A stretch of DNA of 64,000 bases from Morella rubra (taxonomy: Eukaryota; Streptophyta; Magnoliopsida; Fagales; Myricaceae). The notes beneath the pieces are model-generated. The model ran no database searches. It worked only from the letters and a program-made list of their open reading frames with translations, and was not told the DNA's origin. Made by a program: the position numbers and the translations under genes. The DNA is taken from the NCBI GenBank assembly GCA_003952965.2, contig CM025856.1:10799247-10863246 (forward strand), given 5' to 3'. Shown here piece after piece: positions 24,230 to 35,800 of the stretch (positions are counted from its first letter, which is position 1; the number at the start of each line of letters is the position of its first letter).

Positions 24230-25170
24230 TGTTAAAAATATTAAAGTCTCACATTGCTAAAACAATATTGAAATAAAGGCTTATAAAAAGCCTCAATGTA
24301 ACCTCATCAAAAATATAAGTGAGAAAACAAATCTGCCTAGTTGGGCCTTCCCACAATGGATGTAGATCTATGGACCGAACAACTTAAATCTTTTGTCTCA
24401 CTTATCTATTCTCTCCCTTTCTTAGTATAAATAATTTTTTATCAGTTAAAATTTTTTTTATTTCTAACATGATATCAGAGCCATTTCGATTATTTGGCCC
24501 ATGCTAGCCAGCACTCTTGTTGGCTTAGCTTGGCCTAGTTTAGGTCCAGTCCAGTTTGGACTAATTTAGTTCTTTTCTTGGGCCTTCTGGCGAACCTCCA
24601 ACATCACTCCGGCAACCTTCCGGCATCAATCCGGCGACTTCTCGGCATTAGTCTGGCGACCTTCCGGCTTCATTCCAGTGACCTTCCAGCTTTAGTCCGG
24701 CAACCTCTGGCATCATTCCGGTGACCTCCCGTCACCACTCCAGCGACCTTCCGGCATCACTCCGATAACCTTTGGCATCAATCCGGCGACTTCCCGGCAT
24801 CAATCCGGCGACCTTTCGGCTTCAGTCCAGCAACCTCCGGCAACATTCCGACGTTTTTATTTTCCTTGAATTATTTTTTATAAGTCCAAACTCAACGTAT
24901 GTCCACCTTAAGTTTGCGGGGGAGTGTTAAAAATATTAAAGTCCCACATTGCTAAAGCAATGTGGGCTATTGAAATTAAAGGCTTATAAAAAGCCTCAAT
25001 GTAACCTCATGAAAAATATAAGTGAGAAAACAAATCTGCCCAGTTGGGCCTTCCCACAGTGGATGTAGGTCTATGGACCGAACCACTTAAATCTTTTGTC
25101 TCACTTATCTATTCTCTCCCTCTCTTAGTATAAGTAATTTTTTATCAGTTTAAATTTTTTATTTCTAACA
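24230..25170 (+). mobile_element. TRIM element 2, directly adjoining TRIM 1
   Basis: LTRs at 24230-24469 (240 bases) and 24925-25170 (246 bases) start TGTTAAAAATATTAAAGTC and end TTTCTAACA. A primer-binding site (TGATATCAGAGCC) starts at 24470, and the polypurine tract TGCGGGGGAG precedes the second LTR. The 455-base internal region is non-coding and contains a degenerate CCGGCGACCTTC repeat. LTR 2 has about 8 extra bases near its start. It begins at the base after TRIM 1 ends. Confidence 0.8.
24590..24855. repeat. Degenerate minisatellite inside TRIM 2
   Basis: About ten to twelve imperfect copies of a 22-26 base unit resembling CATCAATCCGGCGACCTTCCGG, confined to the TRIM internal region. 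Confidence 0.65.
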
Positions 25171-25497
25171 ATCACGGATTGTGATAAAGCTTCCATATGT
25201 TAATAAAATCCGTCAAGACATGCAGGGGCAATGTGCATGGTTATCACGTGCATGACGCAGAGAGAGTTGAGCAATAATTATTCTCATGCGGACAGTACAT
25301 ACACTTTCACCTGGTGTTTAGGTGACGAAACATCAGTCATCATCAATATGTGACGAAAAGTTTTTTGAATATTTCTTCCATAACAATCCATGACACTGAA
25401 AGAGCATCGGGTACCAATCCTCTCCCGATCAATGGTGATAGAGGATATGTCATTCGAGGAGTGGACTGTTGAAGATATCATGGAGGGTTCAAGACTG
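25171..25497 (+). other. Left flank of the 11.9-kb Mutator element, with an interrupted ORF
   Basis: A reading frame starts with ATG at 25390, reads MTLKEHRVPILSRSMVIED and runs into the Mutator terminal repeat at 25498, so the insertion interrupts it. I do not recognise the protein. The last 9 bases (25489-25497, TCAAGACTG) are the target duplication. Confidence 0.45.
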
Positions 25498-25712
25498 GGG
25501 GTTGGATTCAATCCAGACCGTACGGGTCCAGACGCATCCAGACCCACGATATGGATTGAATCTCATGAAATGGACTACAGAGAGGCCGCCACGTCATTTA
25601 ATGAGGCCTCTCTATCGTCAGCTCAGCTTGGCTCCAGTCCGTGCGCGTTTTTCTATCCCAACTTCTGTACCCATCGGACCACTACAATTTAAGTGTGACC
25701 ACACCTCCGACC
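25498..25712 (+). repeat. Left terminal inverted repeat of the MULE
   Basis: Inverted match of 37155-37369. It contains three TCCAGAC copies (25512, 25527, 25537) and an internal inverted pair (25504-25521 against about 25546-25564) able to form a hairpin. These are candidate transposase-binding sites. Confidence 0.9.
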
Positions 25713-28504
25713 GGTACAGCTACTGCTTCAAAATCCCTTTCACAATATAAAACCCATTTTAAAATCCTTTGACGTTTCAAAAAGTTTTTCACCCACCTTC
25801 TTCCCAAATCCCTACATTTCTTTCCAAATGCCTAAAATCCCTCAACTTCTTCACACACAATTTGGAAATCCCTCAAATCCCTTCCATTTCGAAATCCCTC
25901 TCCCTCGAAATCTCTCAGTCACTCTCCACTCTCTAGGCTGGTTCTCTCCCTCAACTCACCGCTGCATCACTCACCTCACCGGATTTGTCTCTCTGTCTCT
26001 GCCATTTAGGTTGGCAACTCATACACTTGCTATTATTACTGATAAGTTTATTTCTTTTTTGTCACTTTGTATCTGTCTCTCTCTTATGAAATCGTATTAG
26101 GTGCTTTAGGCTAAACTACTAAAAATTCCTTGCTTTTTATCTCTTTCTTTTCATTCTTCACTCTGCTTTCAGCATTTTTAATTTATTTACCATCATCTGG
26201 ACTTTTGATGAACACCTATTCTCTTTCTTCTTTTTTTGGGGTGCTCGGAGGAAGAGGAGGACTAGTAGTTGGATTCAGTTCTACCATATGTTAAAAGTAC
26301 TTCTTATTTAACTCTCTGACGTCCCTCTCTTATTTTGCAGCCTTGATTTCCATTTTTGGTAAATATTAGCTTATATGTGAAATTTTGCTGGGATTTACAT
26401 TGCTGCTTGGAATGTCCTCGTGGTACTAATGAGTGACGTAGATAGAATGCATTGTTTGGTAACTGTAATGAGGGGTAGGTCAGAGTCTAATTAGAGTGTT
26501 TAAATTACATGAACTGCTGATCTTGATAAGAATGTTGATCTTTCCTAGGTGAAAAATGGAAAAACAAATATAAAACTGCAGCTAAAAAGGTTGATGGCCA
26601 CTAAGGCGACTTGTCTACGTTGGTTTTAGAAGCATGGAAAAGACGTTACTTCTCCTAGAATGACCAGACCTGTGCAAATTTCGAACGTTAAATTGCTGAA
26701 GCCAAACTTATTTGTTGGATGATCCCCTATTTGATATGTTTTTAGCCTTTCAGGTTGTCAGTAGAAATTATGAAATCTGCAGCTAAAGATCAACAAGTTG
26801 CTGCCTAATATGAATCTGCAATTTTTTTTTTCCCATTTGGGTTTGTGGGTGGAAGCATCATCGAATTCTGTCATGGTGAGTGTGATCAGTCGTCTTCAGT
26901 ATTGACTGCAATGGGCTTGATTTGTGAGAATATGGTTTCTTTGAACATTTTGTTCATCTTTGGTTGGCCTTCCTACTTGTCTCACTTCTGTTTCCTATGG
27001 ATAGTTAAATTTTTTTTCAGCAATTTGAAATTTTGTTTAAACTTGCGTAGGAGTAGGGGTGTGTGGAACGGAACAAGAGAGGGAAGAGCGGATCAGCGGA
27101 ATTGATTGATAAATAAGAAAGGAAAATCCTAACCAACAAAAAAAAAAAAAAAGGAAAAGAAAACTCAAAAGGGAATGGCAGGGAGGAGGCATACTCCCCA
27201 TTTGACCTTTTTCTTTTGACATTCAGCAAAATAGTTCCCACTTCTGACATTTCCTTTTCTCCATTACTCCTATGCCCCACACGCATTGAGTTCGATGGGG
27301 TCTACTTGAAATAATGGGGCAAGCATCTCGATGCTAAACTTTCTGTTCGTATATTTAACAGGTTTTGATCTTTAAAGTACAAATCTCTAATATATTTTTC
27401 AAGGTGGTGACATTAAACACATTTTCTGCTTCTTAGAAGGGCTATTTTGGGTGGTGAAATTTCATAATTGGTAGAGCAGGTTGCATGCTAGTGTTGGGAC
27501 TGGTACTTTGTCCCACTAGTGTTGATCAGGCCTTAGGGTTGGTGCCTGAGAAGTAGTAAGCTTGTAGTACTTCTACTCAAAAGGAAAATAGCGAACTCTC
27601 AAAATGGACTTTTTTTTCCTTCTTTTGTTCTTGTACTGTACAGCAAATACATAAGCACGTGACAACAGGCCACATACTGAGACAAAGTCATGCTTTAGTA
27701 TATCCTTCAATCTTTTCTGGGAGACTCTTTTTTTTTTCTTTTTAATGGGTAAGTGTGTTTTTGTTTTCAGATCCTTTCTAAGCAATAATACTACCAAAAA
27801 TATTGCAAGTAGAAGATGTTTCATGTTATTATTATAGTTATAATTTTAATTGCCATTAGAAATTAATACTAGCCAATCTCTTCTAGCTAATAATACTGTA
27901 CTTGAACTAGCTAAGTTACAAAATGGGAGTAAGTTAGGCTCATAACTCTTACAGGTTGCTTGGTATGGGAGTTCTAAGAATATGGTTTGTTTCAACATTT
28001 TGTTCATCTTTGGTTGGCCTTCCCTACTTAGATCAATGTTTGGCGTACATGTGTTTTTCAGATTTATGAAATTAGCAAACTCATGATTGCATTCTGATAG
28101 GGCCAGATGGATAGCTTCTTTTGGCGTGGTTGGTTTAGTGGCCATCGTCTCACTTCTGTTTCCTATGAGTTCAGTTTGATGATTGCACTTGTTAAGCTTT
28201 GTTATACTACTCTTACATTTGGAATGAATGTGCCTGTGCATGTGCATGTCCTTTGTTTTTTTTTTTTCCTAAGCATATGCATGTCCTTTATTTGTGTTTT
28301 CAGTTTTCAATCCAAATTCCAATGGTAGCTTTTTATATGACTGCTTGGCAGAATTTTCTTCTTGTCACAAGAGATGAGGATTCTCCAATGTAGGGTACAA
28401 CACTGATTTGTATATGATTTATTTATCTTTTTGCCTACTTGTAGAACACCTAAAAACTGATAAATCTACAAAAATTTCTGTGAACACAAAAAAAATTGGA
28501 CACC
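25713..28504. other. Left internal region of the MULE, no recognised gene
   Basis: It opens with a pyrimidine-rich stretch (25750-25980) resembling a plant 5' untranslated or promoter region. An ORF at 25828-26100 is low-complexity and unrecognised. A block of about 50 bases (26927-26976) recurs at 27975-28027, and the following 21 bases recur at 28147-28167. Otherwise AT-rich with homopolymer runs. It could hold captured host sequence or promoter DNA for the gene at 28505. Confidence 0.45.
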
Positions 28505-29668
28505 ATGCCTAGGATCAAGTGTTGTGCCAGGAAGAGTAAGAATACGGCATCATCTTCGAGGCTGAGGAGAGAGGTGCCGGAAAGTGCAAACCTCGCTGAT
28601 TTTTGAAATGATGATTGTGCTACATCATTTGATATGGATTTTTTCCAAAAGGACGGTGATTCGAGGAAGGAACATAGAACTCGATCTCATAGGTGAGTTA
28701 GATCTCTATGGCCATTTCCAATTTCAAGGGTGGGAGAATTTGTGTGAAATGGGTAGATATGTGTACCCAAAGTATGTTAGACAATTTTTTGCAAACATGA
28801 CGTGGACCAGGGACGTAGATGGTCTTACAATTAGGAGCTTAGTGGGTAGGAAGTTCATTGAGCTTACTGCTGAGAAGTTAAGTGAGATTATGGGGATCCC
28901 TTGTCGTGGGGAGCATGTATATGAGCAAAAAGTTAGGCCTCAGGAAAATAATTGGGACTATTGGGATGTTGTTAGGTTTCTTTTGGATTTGGATGATGAA
29001 GAAGATGCCCCTACACATTTTAAGGCCAAAGACCTTAAGTTGTCTCTTAGGCTTCTCCATCTCATTTCAACTTATAACTTTCTACCTAGAGGTGGTCATA
29101 GAGGAGTGGTTATGTTTATGGACGTTTATATGCTTGAGCATCTTGTAAACCATAGGCCCATAAATCTACCTTTTATCATGTTGGAGCTATGGTGTTTGCT
29201 CGTGAGCATAACAAAGTCCTCCCCTATATTGATTACCAAAATTTTTAACCACCATGGAATTCTTATGGATATGAGGGAGGTTGACGCCCACCTCAATCTG
29301 ATGCCTTTAACTTCCAAACATTGACGAAGATTGGTTATAAGAAGAACTCGAGGGGAGAGTGGGTTCCTAAAGCCGATAGTGGCAAGGATAATCAAGGTGA
29401 TGAGGGTGACGGTGATGGTGATGAGGGTGACAGTGACGGTGATGAGGGTGACAGTGACGTGATGAGGGTGCGGAAGTTCCTCCTTATTCCTCGACTACTC
29501 ATGAGCAGTCTTCTTCATCCAACATGGCTTGGCAAGATTCTATAGAGAGTTGCATTGAATCTTTAGAACGTGGCCAGGGGCAAATTATCAACAGCACAAA
29601 GAAGTTGCAAGACAGCATTAATAAGTTGCAAGAGAGCTTTGACAAATATTTCCAACCCCATAAGTGAT
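28505..29668 (+). pseudogene. MULE-associated second gene (plant transposon-associated protein), damaged
   Basis: A coding region of roughly 380 codons. A plausible start is ATG at 28505 (MPRIKCCARKSKNTASS, basic and serine-rich). The largest open piece, 28584-29324, carries RGRNIELDLIGELD, MTWTRDVDGLTIRSLVGRK, AEKLSEIMGIPCRGEHVY and DLKLSLRLLHLISTYNFLPRG. This is the layout of the plant domain named putative plant transposon protein (Pfam Transposase_32-like), assigned from memory. A run of Asp/Glu/Gly repeats (29385-29460) and a glutamine/serine-rich, coiled-coil-like end (TKKLQDSINKLQESFDKYF) follow, with a stop near 29668. About two or three breaks. It converges on the transposase with only about 100 bases between. 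Its function is unknown. Confidence 0.65.
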
Positions 29669-29784
29669 CATTGAGGTATTTTTCCACCATATCTCACTTA
29701 GTTTTGTAGTTAGTTACATGAGATTTTTCCATTTGTTTGTGATGGTATATGATTGTCCATCTATATGTGTTGCAGCTCAAGATT

Positions 29785-31753
29785 TCAGGAACACAGTCCA
29801 ACATAAAGACGTGGTTGCAGAACATGAATATGTATAAGTTGATATATGTTGGCTGGTCTCTCTAAATTTGGATCACCTTGTGTGCTTGGAATGGATCTCC
29901 AAACTGATGTTGCCCTTGCTTTTCGCGTCCACCGTTCAAGAATGTAGTCTTCAGGAATTGCGAAGCAATTCAGCCTCTGTCTCAATACCTAGATGATGTG
30001 GCAGCAGATTATACGAACAAACTCGAAGTATCTACAACTACATTTGTGGTAGTGACAACATGTCGCTTAGCCAGTGAACATATATGGGATGGATGCCGAC
30101 TGCAAACATGTAAAGAAGCCTCTTCAAAGCCAAGCACCTCTATCTGACAATTAAAACGAACCCAAAAAGATTTTTCCCACTGTTCCAAAAAAAGTGCCAA
30201 AACACTTTGGGTGTAAATTTCAGATGCGTGGATACATATCGGGTCCTCCACCCTTAAAATATGCAACTTGTCGGCATCTGAAAGTTAGATTTAAGCTAGT
30301 TGTACCGCATGTCATCAATTGCTTGTTGAAAATGTTGGAGAAATCTGGCCATGTTCATTATAGACTTCAAGTAGCGACGCAAGGTTCCATTGAAGCTTTC
30401 ACTTAATTGTGTAGTCCTCTTACCTGAGCAAAAAACACTTCTAACATAGGTTGGGGCCCACATCTTGCGTTTTTCGTATATCTTTTGCAGCCACTCGTTG
30501 TCATAGAGATCATGAACATCAATCATCTTAAACCAAGCAGGCTCAAAATCGTCCACATCACTATCGAAAAGAAGTCTAGCACAATCTCTCTTGAACTCTA
30601 TGTCGCCAAACAAAGAACCAAGATTCTTGAGTGCATTTTGATGAATATGCCATACACAAAGAAAATGACGTGTGTCTGGCAAGGCATTGGGAAGTGCAGC
30701 AAGCATAGCTGCATCTTGATAAGTAAAGAGAGACTGAGGTGCCTTTCCGCCCATACACTCGACAAATGTCTCAAACAACCATTGGAATGACTGAGCCTTC
30801 TCATCAAACAATAGGCATGCCCCGAATACTGCACTCTTCGGTGATGATTCACTCCCACAAATACACCTAGTGGTCGGTGCTCATCGTTTGTCCTGTACAT
30901 AGTATCAAATGAAATGAAGTCCCCAAATATTGCATAGTCATTTCACATGTCGTGGTCAGACCAGAAGACGTTAAAGAAAAAATATGAATTCTTATCGTAC
31001 TGATTGCCAAACCAATTTAAAAGAACACCATATATCCCAACCTCCATGGTTTTACTTCTTTTACAACTCAAATAGTTTTTCAGGCCCATTCGAGTGAATC
31101 CCAACTTTTCTTTACCCCCTGCCTGAGCCACCATCAAATCATGTGCTAGCTTCGACCGAATCCTGGCTCTCTCTGTATCATCTACCTCGAGGCGCTGCAC
31201 TTCATTAATACTTCTATGTGAACGGAGCAGGTGGGCTTTTGATGGCATAGCTAGTTCAAGATTATGTTCTGCACACCAATCAATCGTGCAATACTTCCCA
31301 CTCGGCTACCGCTGGATGGTGAAACAAGCAAGACACCCTGATCTTTGTATTTTGTCGTTCCTTCTGTACTGGTACCTATGCATCTTTTGTTTTTCTGAAT
31401 CCTTGTTTGCTGTAGACAAACATTCTACTTGTAACGTCTCATGTTTCTTTGTTCTTGCATGAGTCATTCTTATGGATGCTAAACCCAGCACTAATTGCAT
31501 AACTATTGTACCAGTTGTATGCATGTTCGTCATTTCTAAACTCTAAGGTCCAAACATTTACGACATTCCTGTTGTCTGCTTGAACCATATCAGCTATTCA
31601 ATCCAACCATACAAATCAGACAAATAAAAAATTACAAAAAAAATTGTTGAACGAGAGACCAAAGAAAAAACATGACTCACCATCTGGGTTGGCTGTGTTA
31701 TTAGACCTTCGCCTATTAATATTCGGGAGAATGTCGAAATGCATCTCCGCCAT
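29785..31753 (-). pseudogene. FAR1/FHY3-type MULE transposase
   Basis: Minus-strand gene with a plausible start at 31753 (MAEMHFDILPNINRRRS), a short first exon (31681-31753) and a consistent intron (31594-31680, donor GTGAGT, acceptor ending ATAG). Next comes a FAR1-type zinc-binding domain (EFRNDEHAYNWYNSYAISAG, then SIRMTHARTKKHETLQVEC). The MULE catalytic core is best seen at 30296-30811 (DEKAQSFQWLFETFVECMGG, CVWHIHQNALKNLG, SESFNGTLRRYLKSIMNMA). A SWIM-finger remnant follows near 30010-30090, then PEDYILERWTRKA. In-frame stops (for example just after CLACFTIQR near 31305) and frame changes split it, so it is not functional as it stands. It lies between this element's inverted repeats, making it the likely enzyme that mobilised them. 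Close relative of the 5727-7790 remnant. Confidence 0.85.
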
Positions 31754-32883
31754 CTATAAACCTATTTAATTTAATACCTACATATTAGTAAAAATTATAT
31801 ACACTATTTCCTATAAATAATTGATTCCACCTGCACATTTAAACATGCAAGCCAAAATTTTCAAAAGCAATTCGTGTTTGTTTAATTCTACTAATTTGGA
31901 CATCAACCCCCTGGATATAAGATATATATATATCCTTAGAAATGGTCTCTTTGAAGGTATATGCGCATAAGTCCTTATACATGTATATAAATAACTAGAA
32001 AGCTTTCATGATGAACAATGTCACAGAGAATTATAAAGATCATTAATCTATTGCAAATCCAAAAGTTTGCACGTACAGCACCCTTAGCTAATTAAAAAAC
32101 AACATTGCATACTAGGTAATTAGACAAAGAAGCTAGACCTAAATTTGTGTAATTTCTTGTCACTTTCCTTCATATATATAACAATTAGTTAACATACCAT
32201 ATAAGAATAAAAATAATGATGATTAAACAAGTTTCTGATCATCCTTATGTGACAAATTAAGCTAAAGGAAATCAAATTCAACCAGGGAAATGTGCTTATT
32301 AAAATGTGGCCGGCAACAATACAAACTGCAGACGAAATGTTATCTTGAAGAGATTGATCAGGTAATTAATATAAACTAAGAGCAACACCACTATCATAAC
32401 TTAAATTGGTTTGTTGATAAGGCTATAAGGTCTGCTGTCACCTAAATTTAACACTAATTAAGTGTTTATAAATTAATAATTATTAATTAAAGAAAGGCAA
32501 CAAGCTTTTCGTACTGCTTGTGTATATACCGAAAGACAAAGTAGGAATCAACAGCAAATCGATAAAAAAGGTTATGATCTGTAGGTCTAATTAGCATGCA
32601 TATTTATTTATTTATTTGTTCATTGCCAAACGCATAAAGTTAATTAATTGATAAGTCTTTTACTGGTGTATTTTCATGGTTGTATGTTACATACTGACCT
32701 CCAAGTTTTACACATCATTTTCAAGTCTTTTACTGGTGCATGGTTGTATGTGACCTCCAAGTTTTACACATCATTTTCAAAGCAGTTAGACCACAAAATC
32801 ATTCACAATAAACCACACTAGTGTTGGACCACTAGCGTCAGACCACAAAATCATTCCCAATAAACCATTTCTTTGGCAGTTTA
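31754..32883. other. MULE 5' region upstream of the transposase, AT-rich
   Basis: About 1.1 kb of AT-rich DNA that would hold the transposase promoter on the minus strand. It contains a tandem duplication of about 65 bases (32656-32722 and 32723-32790) and a second duplicated block (AGACCACAAAATCATTC, about 32786 and 32841). A further copy of the GACCACTAGCGTCAGACCAC part lies beyond the nested LTR at 36677. Confidence 0.5.
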
Positions 32884-35800
32884 TGTCACACCCCAAATGC
32901 TAGCCCGACAAGGCTAATGACAGTCGCGAGCATTCCCAACAACGAACGCTCCAGCATACTTATAAAATCTTGAAGTGATTTTTTTTTTAACCTGCCTATT
33001 ACTAATTCAGAAATATGAAGTTCATGAAGAATTTTTTTTTATCCACAGCTGACATGCTGACTCTCAACGCTCTACTGAAGTATAAGAATATATAAATAAG
33101 TGTAGGCGGAATAAAAAACATATAACTATATCAAATAACACACATAGAGAGACTATATCAATAACACACATCCAAATCCTCAGGGCATTTATGGAGTTGC
33201 TTAAGAGTCTTAATTATAATTTAAAACAATAGGAACCCAACACAGTGCTTTTGCAAAAGCTCGAGGAATAACCCCAACCCCACACAAGGGCTCATATCAG
33301 CTCTTTCAAAAATAACTTAGGATCTATTGAATTGCAAATTAAGGGAGGGTTCCCTCCCTGCATAAACCTCAATCCTCTGATACTCATGAGAAAGTCTGGA
33401 ATGATACAATTGAAATATTGTGAGTCGAATGACTCAGTAAGGGATATGCATGACATGATCATGAATGACAGGTATATATAAGCCAAAATAAATACATGTT
33501 TATGTATGCAACTCTTGCACATGCAAATTTGCTTAGAAGTCATTTCATATTTATTTTGGGCTACTTCTATCGCTCCATTTACCCCTGAAGTCAGGGTTGT
33601 GCGTTCCCTTTGGAACTGTTCCCCTTTCCCTTGGAACATGTCATTTGGTCGAGCTAGCCTTGATGTGGCCCCAAGCCTAATGGCTAGACACGACCCTTAG
33701 AGGTCCACACCTTCTCGCATTTGTCCTTCAGTGTGGTTGCACATACCTTGAGGACAACCCATCCTTCTCGCATTCGTCCTTCGGAGTGGGCATCCTTAGG
33801 AGTCATCCATCCTTCTCGCATTCGTCCTTCAGTGGATGCACCTATCATACTTAGGTACGGTACCGACCATCGTATTTAGCCCCATAACATAGCATAAAAT
33901 CTCATTTTCATTTGCATAAAATTTCCCTTTCTTCCTTTTGAGAAAATTAATGCAAATGCTCATGACGTGCTTGATGACAAATAGTCATGCTGTGTAATAT
34001 TCCAGTTTTCAGAAAAATAATTTTTTCCACTTACCTTTATCCACTTGAGCTTATGGTGGTGTCTTGCCTACAAATGAGTCATACTAATATCGTCACTTAA
34101 ATAATTTAGAGATTTACTTGATGCAGGAAATAATCATTCAATTAAAAATTAGCACATCATACTCATTCATGTTTGCTTTACTTGCCAGCAGTGATCCTAC
34201 AATATAAAACTTTATCTTAAGATTGCTGAAACTATTAGACTTGGATTCCAAACTGATCCTTACACTCAATGTTATATCATATTAAAATTTCAGGTAATTT
34301 GGAGCTTTTTGCCACTCGAAAGATTTACCCGAAAATGCAAGTTGCTGGGGGCGTCCAAACTGGTAGCTTCGACGTCTCCAGCTTCAAAATTTCATAACTT
34401 CAAAAATATTCCAAATTACATGAAATTACTTTCAAACTTCTATGATTTCATAGCTCAAACTTGAAGATAAAAATCATAAAAATCGGAACTACTTTACATT
34501 TTCAAAAACACTTCATAGCAGATAAAAATCCTAGAGCAAACACTGCTGCTGCCTCCAGCTCGTCCTTCCACTTTCAAAACACCATAACTTATTCAATACA
34601 CCTCTAAATCACACGAAATTTACCTTAAAATGTTCCTTCTTTCATAAAATTAAAATTCAAGACCAGAACCATAAAAATTGGTTTTAAAACTGATCACTTT
34701 AAAGGTATTTGGAATGAGCAAGAAATCTGGACGTGCAAGGCTGCTGGCAGCTTGACGTCTGGACCTTTAAAAACCTATAACTTACTCAATATTTATCGGA
34801 ATCACCTGAAGTATGGCTTAAAATCTTTAATTTCATAGGCCTATAACATTCTCTCTCAAGATCAAAGGATAAAAATATTGCATCAAGGTTACTCCTAATC
34901 CGAGCTTTGTGTTCTGCAGAAACTAATTTCCAGCAACTATTTTAACAAGTCTATCCATAATTCTTAATGATCTCCAACATTAGAGATTAAGCTTATCAAT
35001 GCTACGGGTCCTCCAACAACAACAATAGCTCATAATAGATAAGGTCTGACCTCTATAGATGTAACAGCAACAACAAAGAAGTTTTTTTTTTCAACCAATT
35101 ACATTTATTAATAGTAGCAACCATGGTCCCTTCAACCATCATAATTTCCAGCAACATGACTAGCTTCTTAAATCATAGACACGTTAATAATTTATAACAT
35201 TTAACATTGAGATTGCCATATAACAGGTTATCTTACTTTTCTAAAGAACAAAAGGCAGTTTTACCCGCACAAGCATCCATTCTAACTTCACTTTTCTGCA
35301 GGAAAACAAGCCTTAACTTATGCTCTTTACCTGCACAAGCATCCCCTGTACATTTTGTGTTCTTTTGTTTTCTGCAAAATGCTAATAGACAGCGATGCTA
35401 TAGTACCTTATAGCTCCCATAACAGTTCTTTGAAAATTCCCACTTAACAAAGTTAAGACACATAACAACACCAAGATATTCAAGCCTAATCTACTACACT
35501 TTCCATTTCTTGGTCAAAATCAAGGTAGCAGCAAATAAATATGTCCTCCAAATATAGACTTGTAGAGCCTTGCATGAACATCAAAGTTGGAAATTCCACA
35601 ACCAAATAGCAACACCAAACACATGCTCTAATCCTAACATGAAATCAGATCCACACATTGATCTATCATGCAAGCCACTCAAAATTTCTGTGCGACAATA
35701 ACCACTCCAAAATAGCTCCCAACTTCCTCTCATCAGACGTTTCATCAAACACCTATAGCGCATCAAAGTTTTTCCTCGAAGCTTTTAACTTAAAATCTGA

